Below the pieces are notes generated by a model. It was not told where the DNA came from, ran no database searches, and saw nothing but the letters and a program-made list of their open reading frames with translations. Positions 30,441-41,860 of a stretch of DNA of 64,000 nt are shown here, one piece after another. Within the stretch, counting starts at the first letter, position 1; each line of letters starts with the position of its first letter. Origin of the DNA: Prorocentrum cordatum. Its lineage: Eukaryota; Sar; Dinophyceae; Prorocentrales; Prorocentraceae. A program made the position numbers and the translations under genes. The stretch is from assembly GCA_963575745.1 (NCBI GenBank), contig CAUYUJ010003381.1, positions 189,501 through 253,500 of the forward strand, read 5' to 3'.

Positions 30441-30775
30441 TGAGCGATAGTGAGATCAATAGTCAGATCTATATGGAGATCGATAGTGAGATTGATACTG
30501 AGGTCGGTACTGAGGTCGATACTGAGGTCGCTACTGAGGTCGCTACTGAGATCGATCGTGATATTGATAAGTGATATTGACATGGTGATCGATAGTGAGA
30601 TCGATAGTGACACGGACAGTAATATCGATAGTGATATCGTTCATGAGGTCGATTGTGAGTTCGATCGTGAGAGGGATAGTGTGATCGATGGTGAGATCGA
30701 TAGTGAGGTCGATTGTGGGGTCGATAGTGCGATCGATTGTGAGATCGATAGTGAGATCGATGTACAGATTGATTG
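30441..30775. repeat. GATCGATAGTGA tandem repeat
   Basis: A 12-bp unit close to GATCGATAGTGA, with GAGGTC variants, repeats for about 330 bp. Ile/Asp-rich frames across it are artefacts. Confidence 0.9.
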
Positions 30776-31220
30776 AGTTCGTCGTCGGTTCCCCCCCCGA
30801 ACCTCCTCATCACCCCCGAAGGGTGGTCGAATAGGCATACAGCTGGCACCAGGGTTACTAACAACCCTAGCTCTGGAGGGGCCATGACCGTCACATTATT
30901 CTTGTTTGGGCTCTCTACATTGGAGCGCCCCTCGTTTGGAGTGTTATCCTTAGAGCCCCAGACCTTCTTCGACAGGGCTCGTGTTCTTGCGGTGCCGTCT
31001 TGCTGCCTCTCTTCGACTGCACCACTGGGTCTGAGGTTGCCTGGGAGCTCCTGCTGGACGCACTGTCGGTGCACCCCCTCCCGAGTCAAAAGCGGCGGGC
31101 CAGGCGACCGACGCCGACTGGTTGACGAGGCGGGTGCCGGCGTTCCTGTCTTGGCTGCGCGAGCAGCCAGAGCGCCAGGTGGTGTCGGGCATTCGTCTCT
31201 CATGAATTATCTTATTCACT
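30776..31220. other. No gene recognised
   Basis: Unique-looking sequence. A frame of about 200 codons is open on both strands, but no family or splice structure is evident. A host exon is possible. Confidence 0.3.
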
Positions 31221-31445
31221 CCCTCACTCTCTCTATAAGTCTCCCTTATGTGTTATGTCTGACTATTCGTACACATCGTTGTCCTATATTTCGTCTTTCT
31301 TTCTCTCGATCTATCTCTTTCTCTCAGTGTCTCTGTCTCTCTGTCTCTCTATCTCTCTCTCTCTCTCTTTCACTCTTACACTGACTGTCCTTGATCTCCC
31401 TTTCTTCCTCTCCCTCTCTCTCTCTCTCTCTACATGTATATACAT
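31221..31445. repeat. (CT)n microsatellite region
   Basis: Dense CTCTCT/TCTCTG dinucleotide DNA with short interruptions. Confidence 0.9.
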
Positions 31446-31545
31446 CGCTCTCGACTGTTGTCGTCTTTTTTGTACACCTCTGGGGGCACTAAACAGCGAT
31501 GTCTTGCAATCCACACAGGGCAATACATGTGATGAAGCCAACGTG

Positions 31546-31910
31546 GCACAAAGCAATGCAATGCAAAGCAATGTAACGCAAGGAAGAGCAATGCTAAGCA
31601 ATGCAATGAAGAGCAAGGCAAAGCAATGCAAAGCAATGCGATTCAATACAAAGCAGCGTAACGCAACGCAACTAATCCAATGCATATCAACGGACCGCAA
31701 TGCAACGTAACGCGACGCAACGCATAGTAACGCAGGCCCAGACGGCGAGGGTGCGGCGACGGCGACCACATAGCCGCCAGACCGACTGGCAGGCCCAGAG
31801 CGACGAGGCGGCGACGGCGACCACATAGCCATCAGACCCACAGGCAGGCCCAGAAGACGGGAGGCGACGGAGCGGCGACAGCGACTATAGCCGCCAGACC
31901 GACGGGCAGG
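31546..31910. repeat. AATGC pentamer tract and a 63-bp minisatellite
   Basis: 31546-31730 is made of GCAATGCAAAGCAATG-type words. 31733-31910 contains three copies of a unit with GGCGACGGCGACCACATAGC and CAGACCGACNGGCAGGCCCA at about 63-bp spacing. Confidence 0.85.
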
Positions 31911-32470
31911 ACCAGTTCCTTAGGAAAGACGTCGACGGTTCCACACCTCTGTGACGGCCATGTAGTGCCACGACACCTGGAGCTTGTTGCATAGTCTTCC
32001 TCCTTTTGAGGGTCTTGAGTTTCCCGCCCACCCGTCTCCCCTGTCTTCCACTCAGTTTTCCCCCGCCTTCTTCTCCCCAAGCAGTGCACTGGACATACTG
32101 TGTATAGGCAGATGCAACCAGGAGTATCTTCATACCGGCTCGCATTTCCTTATCGTTCGCTTATTGCGTATTCGTTTATATACATGCACTTGTATATGGA
32201 CCCCCCCCCCGGAACCTACCTCTTCTGACTTCCTCGCTCATTCGCTCACAAGTTGTCGTTTCAATGTCCTGCAACTCTCTGCAATTCCGTTCCGCTCGTG
32301 CGATGCCCATACTTCTACTTGTTTATCTATACGCATCTATACATGTTTGTATGTGTACGTAACAACCGCGAAAGGGGGACACATTCATTATCTGGTCTCA
32401 GCTAGACTTGAATTGAACTGGATCCATACACAAGACCGAAAGCCGCGCCTCACATCCTGGGTTACAGCAT
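31911..32470. other. No gene recognised
   Basis: AT-richer DNA with TATACATG words and a C10 run at 32199. No exon is supported. Confidence 0.4.
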
Positions 32471-32880
32471 GTCCATCGGATCTGAATTGGATTTACATGA
32501 TAATTGAACATGAATGGGGCAATTCCAAGGTTCATTCATATCCAAATAGGCTTGGATCTGTTTCAAATGAGGAGCCATGAGGAAAGGAGCAGGCCCCGTA
32601 TTCAAAGAGTTTTATCTAATTTCAGATAGGAGTTCTATGAGAACTGGCCAGACCCCCAATCTACCAAATGTTAGCTGGATGTGATTGAATTGGAGTAAGT
32701 TCGCATTCCAAGATGGATTGGCCAGATCCCAGGTTCGAGGATTTCGATCGGATGTGAATGGAGTCTAGACACGTATCCAATCGGGTTGGATCAGCTCCCA
32801 GATATAATGGATGTTAGTTAATTGAATTCGAGCCGAATCCAAATAAGAATCCATCAGGAAAGGAGCAGGTCCTATAATCT
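32471..32880. repeat. Degenerate AT-rich repeat
   Basis: Words such as GAATTGGA, GGATGTGAAT, GGTTGGATC and CCATNAGGAAAGGAGCAGG recur. The last appears at 32575 and 32847, giving a long period near 270 bp. Unusual in the window for its low GC. Confidence 0.6.
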
Positions 32881-33545
32881 CAGGAAGGTCTGTTGTTCTG
32901 ATCCCCCCTCCCCTTTTCACTCGGCGGTGGCTAGGACTGGTCCTAACCCCTCTTCCTCATCCCCCTCCTCCTCCTTCTGTTCCTCCTCCTCGTCATCCTC
33001 CTCCTGGTCCTCCTCCTGTTCCTCATCCCGCGCAATCCGGCTAAATCCAGGTAATTGTGAGTTGATCCTTGCTAATTTGGCCTAATCTTTGGCGCAATCT
33101 AGCTTGATTCTGCTTCGTGGCCCTTGACTCTGGCATCATCGCCTTGAACCGTTCCTGCGGAGACTTCCCAGAAGTTGCCTCCTAACTTTCCGGCCGAGGT
33201 TCGATGATCCGCAGCATGTGTGTGTGTGTGTGTGTGTTGACCCAGGGTGTGCTTAACCCGTCCAGCTCCGCCGCTAGCACGCAGTCCGTGCCGGCCGTCA
33301 TTACGCCGCCTGCGTCGCAGTGAAGGGTCTCGGTGGACACGCTCACGTTGGTCGCCCTTCCCTCCCCTCCTCCTTCTTTCCCTCGTTCGTTCTTCCTCCC
33401 TTTACAGTTACTCAATATGAATACTACTCTCCCTTATCCCCTGATGACGGTTTCAAAGTATTCGCCCCCCCCCCCGCGTATTGTTTTTTACACAGGATTC
33501 CCCGGAGTTGGGTTTTCGCTTGAATTTTTTCCAAAATGCTGCTCT
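32881..33545. other. CTC tract, (TG)n and unclassified DNA
   Basis: A CTC-rich stretch (32955-33030), a (TG)10 run (33219-33238) and a CCTCC stretch (33360-33400). No exon recognised. Confidence 0.5.
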
Positions 33546-33903
33546 CGCTGAGGCGCCGGCCTCATTTTCGGGCCCCGCTCGTTCCGAATCGTGCTCCCGC
33601 TGCCGCGTGGCCTCATTTCCGTGCTTCCGCCCGTTCCGAATCGTGCTCCCGCTGCAGCGCTGGCCTCATTTCCGCGCTTCCGCTCGTTCCGACTCGTGCT
33701 CCCGCTGCAGCGCTGGCGTCATTTCCCGTGCCATGCCACGGCATGCAATGCAATGCTAGGTTGATGCCACGCTTTGCGGTGCTCTTCTACGCCATGCCAT
33801 GCCGTGCTCTGGCGTCATTTCCCGTGCCATGCCACGGCATGCAATGCAATGCTAGGTTGATGCCACGCTTTGCGGTGCTCTTCTACGCCATGCCATGCCG
33901 TGC
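33546..33903. repeat. Two adjacent minisatellites (53 bp and 96 bp)
   Basis: GGCCTCATTTCCGYGCTTCC with CGTTCCGAATCGTGCTCCCG repeats three to four times at about 53-bp spacing to 33713. Then a 96-bp unit beginning TGGCGTCATTTCCCGTGCC is present twice (33714 and 33810), nearly identical, and includes CATGCCACGGCATGCAATGC. The second array appears to have grown from the first. Confidence 0.9.
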
Positions 33904-34095
33904 TCTACAATGCATCGCGTACGCTTTCGGGATCATTGCCCTGCTCGACATCCGACTGTGCTAGTAGAGAGAGGATCTACGCCATGGTAAGGGATGGGAG
34001 GGAGGGGTAGGATGTCAGATATGACGCGAGCGCACCTAGCTTGTCCCTCCCCCTCCCTCCCCCTCCCTCCTCCCCTCCTCGTCCTCCTTTTCCAG

Positions 34096-34250
34096 AATGA
34101 GGAGGAGGAGGAGGTGGACGAGGAGGAGGATCGTCGAAAGGTGGTGGTGGTCGGGCACGGCGCCTACTTCATGGGCCTGCTCGGCTGGCACATGCAGAAC
34201 TGCGAGGCCGCCGGTCTCGCCGGTGCCTTCTCGCTTCGGGGCTGCTGCGG
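34096..34250 (+). CDS. Possible histidine-phosphatase exon
   Basis: Follows a pyrimidine tract ending TTTTCCAG at 34095. It encodes an acidic stretch (NEEEEEVDEEEDRRK) and then VVVVGHGAYFMGLLGWHMQN. The hydrophobic strand, GHG and LLG with a following NCE resemble the C-terminal histidine block of phosphoglycerate-mutase-type phosphatases. A donor is likely near 34250. Only one exon is seen; neighbours are repeats, and the rest of the gene was not found. Confidence 0.4.
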
Positions 34251-34289
34251 GTAGGCAAGAGTGAAGCCACCGGTCGGGTCTGCCGCGTA

Positions 34290-34465
34290 CAGTCGGGGCG
34301 CTGAAGAAGGAACCCTATTCGTTGGGGAGGGGCTCGGTGTTCCTGAGTTGTTTCACAGTTTGGCTTGGGTTTTCCTTTGGTTTTCGATGGGAAATCGAAG
34401 TTCAACTTGTGGATGAAAGGGGCCTCGCTCCTTATTTAGGGTTGCTTGGGTCAACGCTCCGACTG
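34290..34465 (+). mobile_element. 176-bp MITE, family M1 (copy 3)
   Basis: Flanked by TA (34288-34289 and 34466-34467). Inverted ends are CAGTCGGGGC and GCTCCGACTG, the best preserved in the family. The body shares AAGGAACCC, TTGGGGAGGGGCTC, GATGGGAAATCGAAGTTCAA and TTATTTAGGGTT with the other two copies. Confidence 0.9.
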
Positions 34466-34489
34466 TATCGCCGCAGAGCGCACAGGTCA

Positions 34490-34660
34490 CAGTCTGCCCG
34501 CGTCAAAAAGATGCGCGATGAGGATGAGGGAGGGGCCTTGGACGCCCATTCCGGAGCTTGTCGAGCGGGGCGCGGCTGACGAAAGTGGCCAAGGACGGAC
34601 CGAGGAGGCAAGGATACAAAGGTACCCTTGGGAAGGTTGCCCATCCTTGTGTACCCTCGT
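34490..34660 (-). mobile_element. Family M2 element (minus copy)
   Basis: Read on the minus strand it matches 45870-46084: GGATGGGCAACCTTCCCAAG, TTGGCCACTTTCGT, CCGCGCCCCGCTCG and the end GCGGGCAGACTGTG. Ends are more decayed than in the 45870 copy. Confidence 0.65.
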
Positions 34661-34667
34661 AATTCCG

Positions 34668-34800
34668 TCTTTAGCGTCGATTTGCGTCGAATTAGCGTTT
34701 GGGAGTCGATGAGATAGCGCCGATTTAGCGTCGGCTAGCGTCGATTAGCGTCGATTTAGCGTCGATTTAGCATCGATTAGCGTCGATTCGCACGAGCCGA
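34668..34800. repeat. TTAGCGTCGAT tandem repeat
   Basis: About ten copies of a roughly 12-bp TTAGCGTCGAT unit with small changes. Confidence 0.9.
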
Positions 34801-35052
34801 CACGATGATATGGGAGCTTATTCGAGAGATGATGCGGTCGCCCCGGCGAGTGAGAGGTGGGCGCGGGAAGGGGCGGGTCTTCTCCTCGGCAGGCTCGTAG
34901 AAGTCCCCTGGCCGTCCGAGGAGTCTTCGAGACCTTCCCCCTGGGACGCGGAAGACCTCGCAGAGGGCCAGAGGGCCTCTGACAATCGTTGCCGTCTTTT
35001 GAGAAGGCCTGATCCTTCTCATTTCCCACCCTCGCTCGCCGCCGACCATTCC

Positions 35053-35215
35053 TAGGATTCCGGGATGGCGTCGGAGTGGATGGGGTTGGATTGCGCCGCA
35101 TCGCCGATGCATCGCCGATGCGGCTCAATGTGGGGCCCCATTTGCTTCACGTCGACTTCGCCGATGCATCGCCGACGTCGACTATGCATCGCATATGCAT
35201 CGGCGATGTGTCGCG
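35053..35215. mobile_element. Foldback element, family F (copy B, decayed)
   Basis: Shares GCCGCATCGCCGATGCATCG, GATGCGGCTCAATGTGG and CGCCGACGTCG with the other F copies. The right end runs into a GCA/GGA tract, so terminal inversion is incomplete. Confidence 0.6.
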
Positions 35216-35360
35216 AGGAGGAGCAGCAGCAGCAGCAGCAGCAGGAGGAGCAGCAGAAGAAGCAGGAGCAGCAGGAGGGGGAGGAGGAGGAGGAGGAGAA
35301 ACAGGAGGGGGATGAGCAGGAGGAGGAGGAGGAGGAGGAGGAGGAGGAAGAGAGGCCGGG
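35216..35360. repeat. GCA then GGA trinucleotide tract
   Basis: AGCAGCAGC passes into GGAGGAGG over about 140 bp, directly after the F element. Confidence 0.85.
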
Positions 35361-35489
35361 GGATTGTGGGGGTCCTCGTCGTTTTCATATGGTTTTTATC
35401 GAGTGAAACGCTCTTCCATCTCTCTGCGTCATCATATTATCTTCTTAATATCTTTCGTTCCTTCGTCCTCTTGCCATCTACTCCTCGCT

Positions 35490-37885
35490 CTTCGTTTCTC
35501 TCTCTCTCTCTCTCTCTCTTTCTTTCTCTATCCTTCCCGTTTCGCCAGCCTTCTAGCATTCACCGCCCCCATGTTTCCTTTCCCGTTTTTTTTTGGTTCT
35601 CTCTCTCTCTCAATCTCTCCCACTCCCATTCCCATTCCATTCCCATTCCCAATACCATTACCATTACCATTCCCATCCCAATTCCCATTCCCATTCACGT
35701 TACCGTTACCATTACCTTTACCTTTATCTTTACCTTTACCTGTACCATTACCATTACCATTACCATTGCCATTACAATTGCCAGTACCATTACCATTGCC
35801 ATTACAATTGCCATTATCATTGCCATTGCCAGTGCCGTTGCCATTGCCATGGTATTGCCATTGCCAGTAGCCACCCCGTTACCATTACTGTTACCATTAC
35901 CATTCCCATTCCCATTACCATTACCATTCGCCACCACCATTACCATTGCCATTATCATTAGCATTACCAACACAATTGCCATTGCCATTACCATTACCGC
36001 TGCCATCACCATTACAATTCCCATTCCCATCATCATTGCCATTACCATTACCGTTGCCAGTAACATTTCAATTACCATTGCCATTATCTTTCCCACTACC
36101 ACTACCAATTCCATTCCCGTTCCCGTTCCAATTACTACTACGATTCCCATTCCCATTACCATTACCATTACCATTACCATTACAAATACCATGACCATGA
36201 CCATTACCATTGCCATGGCCATTGCTATTGCCGCTGCCGTTGCCGTTGCCATTCCCATTACCATTGCCAATCGCTACCCCGTTACCATTGCCATAACCAT
36301 TACCATTACCGTTATCGTCACCATTACCATTCCCGGTACCATTATCATTACCATTGTCATTGCCATTACCATTGCCATTGCCATTGCCATTCGCTTCTAC
36401 CATTACCATTGCCATTCGCCTTTACCATTACCATTGCCATTGCCATTGCCCTTCGCCACTACCATTACCGTTGCCAGTACCATTACCATTCCGATTAACA
36501 TTCCCATTCCCAATACCATTACCATTACCATTACCATTACCATTACAACTGCCATTGCCATTACCATTACCATTACCTTTACCTCTACCTTTACATGTAC
36601 CCTTACCCTTACCATTCCCATTTCCGTTGCCACTACCACTGCCATTTACATGCCTGTTCCCATTCCCATTCACATTCCCATTCCCGTTCCCATTCCCATT
36701 CACATTACCATTGCCATTACCATTACCATTGCCATTGCCATTGCCTTACCATTGCCATTGCCATTCCCATTGCCATTGCCATTGCCATTACCGTTGCCGT
36801 TGTCATTGTCATTGCCATTGCCAGTCGCCACCCCGTTACCACTATCATTACCGTTACCATTACCAGTACCATTACCATTACCTCTGTCATTACCATTACC
36901 ATTCGCATTGCCATTGCCATTGCCATGAGCCACTACCATTACCATTGCCAGTACCATTTCCATTGCCATTCCCATTCTCATGACCATTACCATTACAATT
37001 ACCATTACCATGATCACTATCATTTCCATTACCATTACCTCTACCTTTACCTTTACCCTTACCCTTATCATTCCCATTTCCGTTACCACTACCACTACCA
37101 TTTCCATTATTTTCCCGTTCTTATTCCCATTCACATTCCCATTCCCGTTCCCATTACCATTACCATTGCCATTATCATTACACTTACCATTGCCATTGCC
37201 ATGGCCATTATCATTGTCATTGCCATTGCCAATCTCATTGCCATTGTCATTACCGTTACCGTTGCCATTGTCATTGCCATTGCCAATCGCTACCCCCTTA
37301 CCATTACCAGTACCAGTACCAGTACCATTACCTCTGTCATTACCATCACCATTGCCATTGCCATTGCCATTGCCATTCGTCACTACCATTACCATTGCCA
37401 GTACCATTTCCACTCCCATTCCCATTACCATGATACTACGGCTGCCATTACCATTAGAATTCCCATTCTCATTCCCATTCCCAATACTATTACAAATTCC
37501 AGAACCATTACCATTACCAGTGCCATTACCATTATCACTACCAGTATCATTTCCGTTCCCGTTCCCATTCCCACTTCCATTCCCATTACCATTACCATTA
37601 CCATTGCCATTGCCAGTACCTTTACCATTACCATTACCATTACCTTTAACTCTACCTATACCTCTACCCTTACCATGACCATTACAATTGCCATGGCCAT
37701 TACCATTGCCATTGCCATTGCCACTGTCATTGCCATTCCCATTGCCATTGCCATTACCATTACCATTACCATTACCGTTGCCATTGCCATTGTCATTGCC
37801 TCGCTACCCCGTTACCACTATCATTACCGTAACCATTACCAGTACCATTACCATTACCATTACCATTGCCATTGCCATTGCCATT
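35490..37885. repeat. CCATTR hexanucleotide satellite, about 2.2 kb
   Basis: After a CTCTCT stretch, from about 35620 the DNA is almost entirely CCATTA/CCATTG/CCATTC hexamers with local higher-order blocks, such as repeated CGCTACCCCGTTACCA near 35870, 36270, 36830, 37290 and 37800. It gives stop-free frames of more than 500 codons on both strands (Ile/Thr, Leu/Pro, Asn/Gly) that are not genes. Confidence 0.95.
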
Positions 37886-37886
37886 C

Positions 37887-38021
37887 GAGGATTTCAGTAG
37901 GAATCATTCAGTGGAGGGTTTCAGTAGGAATCCACATGTGGAGGATTTCGGTAGGAATCATTCAGTGGAGGGTTTCGATAGGAACCCTTCTGTCGAGGAT
38001 TTTACTGAGAATCCTTCTTAA
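37887..38021. repeat. 27-bp minisatellite, five copies
   Basis: GAGGATTTCAGTAGGAATCA-type units at 37887, 37914, 37941, 37968 and 37995, directly after the CCATTR satellite. Confidence 0.9.
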
Positions 38022-39001
38022 TGGGGCGTCCAATAGGAATCCTTCTAGGGGGGAGAGCAGATGTGGTCACGTCGCATTCCTTCTTTTTTTCTCCTGGCGC
38101 GCCCCCCCCACCCCCCCCCCCCCAAACAAAAAAAAAAACATAGATTGTGTTTTAGTTTTTTTTTTGGGGGGGGGGGGCGCCTGAAGGAAAAACAAAAAAG
38201 GCAGAGAGTAGCAGAGGGGGAGGGAGAGGAGGAGAGGGAGGAGGAGGAGGAGGAGGAGGGAGAGGAGGATGAGGAGAGGAGGAGGAGGAGGGAGAGGAGG
38301 AGAGAGGAGGAGCAGAGCAGGAGGAGGAGGAGGAGGAGGAGGGGGAGGAGGAAGGAGGATTTTTCGTGCCCCCTCCCCCCCCCAAAAAAAAAACGGGGTG
38401 GCCTTCGTTTTTTTTTTGGGGGGGGAACACGCAAAAAAAAATGGAAGGAGGGAGAGGGAGGAGGAGGAGTAGAAGGAGGGGAGGGAGTTGAGGAGCAGGA
38501 TAGGGAGAACGAGCATGAAGAGGAATAAGGGGAGGAGGAGGAGGAAGAAAACGAAAAGAAAGAGGAGGAGGAGGAAAGGAAGAAAACCATACGAAAACAC
38601 CCCTCGAAAGGCGAGGACCCCCACAATCCCCCGTTCTCGAGGAGGAGGGGAAGGAAGAGGAAGAGGAAGGAGGGAGGAGAGAGGAGGAGGAGGAGAGGAG
38701 GGAGGAGGAGGAGGAGGGGGAGGGGAGGACGACGAGGAGGGAGGAGGAGGAGGAGGAGGAGGAGGAGGAGGAGGAGGAGGAGGAGGAGGAGGAGGAGGAA
38801 AAAACAGGGGGGGGAGGAGAAGAGGAGGGAGGAGGAGGAGGGGAAGGAGGAGCAGGAGGAGGAGCAGGAGGAGGAGGAGGAGGAGTACGACGAGAGGATG
38901 ACGAGGAGGAGGAGGAGGAGGAGGAGCGGGAGGAGGAGCAGAAGGAGGAGCAGGAGGAGGAGGAGGAGGAGGAGGAGGAGGCCTCAATCATCCTTCCAGC
39001 A
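38022..39001. repeat. GGA tract with C/A-T/G foldbacks
   Basis: 38100-38180 and 38375-38430 each consist of a C-run plus A-run followed by a T-run plus G-run, giving perfect foldbacks. The remainder to 38985 is GGA-rich. It ends at the acceptor CCTTCCAG before the exon at 39002. Confidence 0.85.
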
Positions 39002-39112
39002 AGACGGAGCGCCGCGAGGTCGCCGAGCTGGTCGACGTGGGGGCGCTGGTGCGGACCCTGCGGAGCGCGCGCCCGCCGCAGGATCGGCGAGACGCGGCCG
39101 CGGCCCTGGGCA
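39002..39112 (+). CDS. HEAT-like repeat exon
   Basis: After CATCCTTCCAG the frame reads KTERREVAELVDVGALVRTL and RDAAAALGR, two short amphipathic helices with the AAxALG ending common to HEAT repeats. The donor is uncertain, near 39112. It is probably one exon of a larger HEAT-repeat gene whose other exons lie further right. Confidence 0.45.
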
Positions 39113-39671
39113 GGACCAGGGCACCGTCCAATGGGGGGTCCTCCAGAGGACGCGCAGTGGGGGGGCGACAAATGGGGGGGGCCAGCCCTCCTCCTCCTCC
39201 TCCTCCCCTCCTCCTCCTCCTCCTCCTCCTCCTCCTCCTCCTCCTCCTCCTCCTGGGGCCCAGAAGGAGCCCTCTGCAGGGCCCGGAAATGCCACCTTTC
39301 TTCCCTCGCCATTTTATCGCCCCCCCATTAGTTCGTGCCCGAGTGCCCAGCATTCGCCGGTCGCCGGAAGATGGGTTAGACGGAAGAGTGACTTTTCGCG
39401 GGAGTGACCTTTGGTGCGGGCCCAGTGGGGTCCCCCGATCGCTGAACGCGAAGCGATGGCAGCGGTAGCAGCGGCTTTCGCGCCCAGGTTTGGCCACCTT
39501 GCGTTCCCCGTGTAGCCGCGAAGCAATGGTCCATCTTGCCCAGGGTCATTCATTCTTGAGCGCAGCCGAGGAGAGCTAGAGCCAACCTGGGAGGGCTGGT
39601 GGCTGCAGGTGGCCCAGCACTTGTTCGGCCAGCACGAGGGTGGGGGCAGGTTCGAGGGTGCTGTGTTCGAG
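39113..39671. other. Intron-like DNA with a CTC tract
   Basis: Holds (CTC)n at 39178-39253 and unclassified GC-rich DNA. Confidence 0.45.
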
Positions 39672-39854
39672 TACTCCAGATTTCGTAATAAAGGGAGGGG
39701 GGTCTCATTTCGGGGGGGGTCTCTTCCAGGCTATCTTGGAGGGCCTGGGGGGGTCTGGGGACGATGTTTTGGAGGGTTCTCCCACGGGGGGGGTCTGAAA
39801 TGGCTTGTCTTGGACGGTCCAGACCCCCTCCCTTTTATTACGAAATCTGGAGTA
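39672..39854. mobile_element. MITE with 30-bp inverted ends, family M4
   Basis: TA, CTCCAGATTTCGTAATAAAG at the left, and the reverse of the same (CTTTTATTACGAAATCTGGAG) then TA at the right. Arms continue into GGGAGGGGGTCT. TA at both limits suggests a Tc1/mariner-type MITE. Confidence 0.85.
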
Positions 39855-40012
39855 GTTTTTGTTTCGTATGTTTCCTTTTGTCGGCCTCTAGGAGCCGTGT
39901 TCGGGCCCCAGGGCCGTCGAGAAGGGATCTGGTGTGAAACAATGCACCAGATGGGCCTTGGGATCTGGGGAGTGACCTTGAGCGGATTGGGCTTCCTCCC
40001 CCCATCCTGACC

Positions 40013-40142
40013 TTGGCATCGCTCGGACGTGTACATTTTCTCTTCGGCGAGGACCATCGGGGAGCATCCTTGATCACTTGGCGAAGAAACCACGCACGAA
40101 ACCGAACAAAAACACAGGGAATGGACGTCCGAGCGATGGCCA
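40013..40142. mobile_element. Family G element (intact)
   Basis: TTGGCATCGCTCGGACGT and ACGTCCGAGCGATGGCCA form 17-18-bp inverted ends. The interior has CGGCGAGGACCATCGGGGAG and AACCACGCACGAAACCG. 130 bp, non-coding. Confidence 0.85.
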
Positions 40143-40772
40143 GTGACAGATCTTCTCGGGGCCTATCCAGCTCAGCACCCCCGGCCGCCTCCAGGGTGGA
40201 AGTAGGCAGTTCGGGGCTCGCAGACTCCGGCAGGTTTTCCCCGTCATTCCTGCCGCTCCTCCTCCTCCTCCTCCTCCTCCTCCTCCTCTTCCAGTATGTG
40301 TTCCTCGTCGTCATCCCTGCCACTCCTCCTCCGGGTGCCTTTTTGGCGGCTGGTCTGCTTGGGCACGCGCTCGGCGCGTCTCTGAGAAGTTGAAAGTTTA
40401 GGCGCTCTTTGGGCGCTTCGTTCTGGCCCGCGCGCGTTTGGCGCACGGCTGCTCTGCTCAATCCACGTAACTGGGACGCCTTCCCACTTCAAGAGCCGAG
40501 CGGCGTCTCTCTGCCCTCTTCTGTCTGTGGCGGGCCGAAGCCCAACATATTGTCGACGTCTTCCTGCTTCGTGTTCCTAACCGCGTCTTCCGACCGACGG
40601 GCACGGGGGTCACAGCTTCCTCCCAGAGGTCGAGGAGCTGGAAGCGGGGGGGGGGATCGAGGGTAGAGTCAGGGTGGGCACATCCTCCCACAGGGGGCTT
40701 TTGGAGGACAGTAAAAGATAGTCAAGCCATGCATCACCATAGTTAAATCTTTGAATATCAGGAAGAGAAAAA
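40143..40772. other. Intron-like DNA with a CTC tract
   Basis: (CTC)n at 40256-40290. Otherwise unclassified; no exon recognised. Confidence 0.45.
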
Positions 40773-40880
40773 ACACACAGACACAATTAATCGTCGCTCC
40801 CCCAGAAAATATTGGAAAATATGGGCAGTGGGGGGGAAGACGAAAACCCAAACAATATGGGAAGATATGGGGGATATTTT
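40773..40880 (+). repeat. Family P repeat (copy 2)
   Basis: CACACAGACACAATTAATCG, then AAAATATTGGAAAATATGGG and GGAAGACGAAAACCCAAAC. The GTGTGT-rich right end is missing here. Confidence 0.75.
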
Positions 40881-41096
40881 AATTTAATCGCTTCGCTAAT
40901 TCCGCCGGCCCATCATGCGTAATCGCTGGGGTTTGGCTGCGCGTCCGTGAGCCATGCTGCGCTGATGGGGGGGGACGTTGTTTTCGGTGGTGGGTGCACC
41001 AGTCCGGTGTAGTTGGTTCGACGTTTGCGGCTGTCAGTGGTTTGTGGCGCCATCGTCTGCTCTCATGGGGCTCGCGGTTGTCCGTTCCGGCCCGTT

Positions 41097-41860
41097 CCGG
41101 CTTAGAGCGCGAAATGTCCGTTCTGGTCCCCCGTCGGGGCCCGGTCTTGGAGCCGTCTTGGAGGCATCTTGGGCCATCTTGGAGGTTTCTGGGGGTCTCT
41201 TAGGGCTCTCTGGGGTCGTTTCGGAACGGTCTTGAACCCTCGTAGGCCGTATGGGGGCGATATTGAGGGCTTTTTGGGCCGTCTTGGAGCGCTAGGAAGC
41301 CGAAGAGGCGAGAACGCCAAAATCCTCAAAAAGCAATGAAAATCATCAATTTTGGCTTGTTGGGGGCCTCTTGGGAGGTCTCTTGGACGCATCTTGGGGC
41401 GTCTTGGGAGCATCTTGGGCCGTCTTGAGGCCTCTTGGGGGCGTTATGAGGTCTCCTGGGGACGTCTTGCGGCTTAGAGCGCGAAATGTCCGTTCCGGTC
41501 CCCCGTCGGGGCCCGGTCTTGCAGCCGTCTTGGGGGCATCTTGGGCCATCTTGGAGGTTTCTGGGGGTCTCTTAGGGCCCTCTGGGGTCGTTTCGGAACG
41601 GTCTTGAACCCTCGTAGGCCGTATTGGGGCGATATTGAGGGCTTTTTGGGCCGTCTTGGAGCGCTAGGAAGCCGAAGAGGCGAGAACGCCAAAATCTTCA
41701 AACAAGCAATGAAAATCATACATTTTGGCTTCTTGGGGGCCTCTGGGGAGGTCTCTTGGATGCATCTTGGGGCGTCTTGGGAGCATCTTGGGCCGTCTTG
41801 AGGCCATCTGGGCCGTCTTGGGGCGCTCTTGGCTCCAGGCTGCTGGGCCTGCCACATATT
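41097..41860. repeat. 372-bp tandem duplication of CTTGGGG-type DNA
   Basis: A unit starting CCGGCTTAGAGCGCGAAATG and ending in CTTGGGGGCC repeats is present at 41099 and again at 41471, with few changes. Within each unit TCTTGGGGC-type words repeat. The preceding 40881-41096 is unclassified. Confidence 0.9.

Noticed and set aside
35195-38184. Frames of 577 and 529 codons (Ile/Thr, Leu/Pro) on the plus strand
   Set aside because: Produced by the CCATTR satellite; every frame of the repeat lacks stops.
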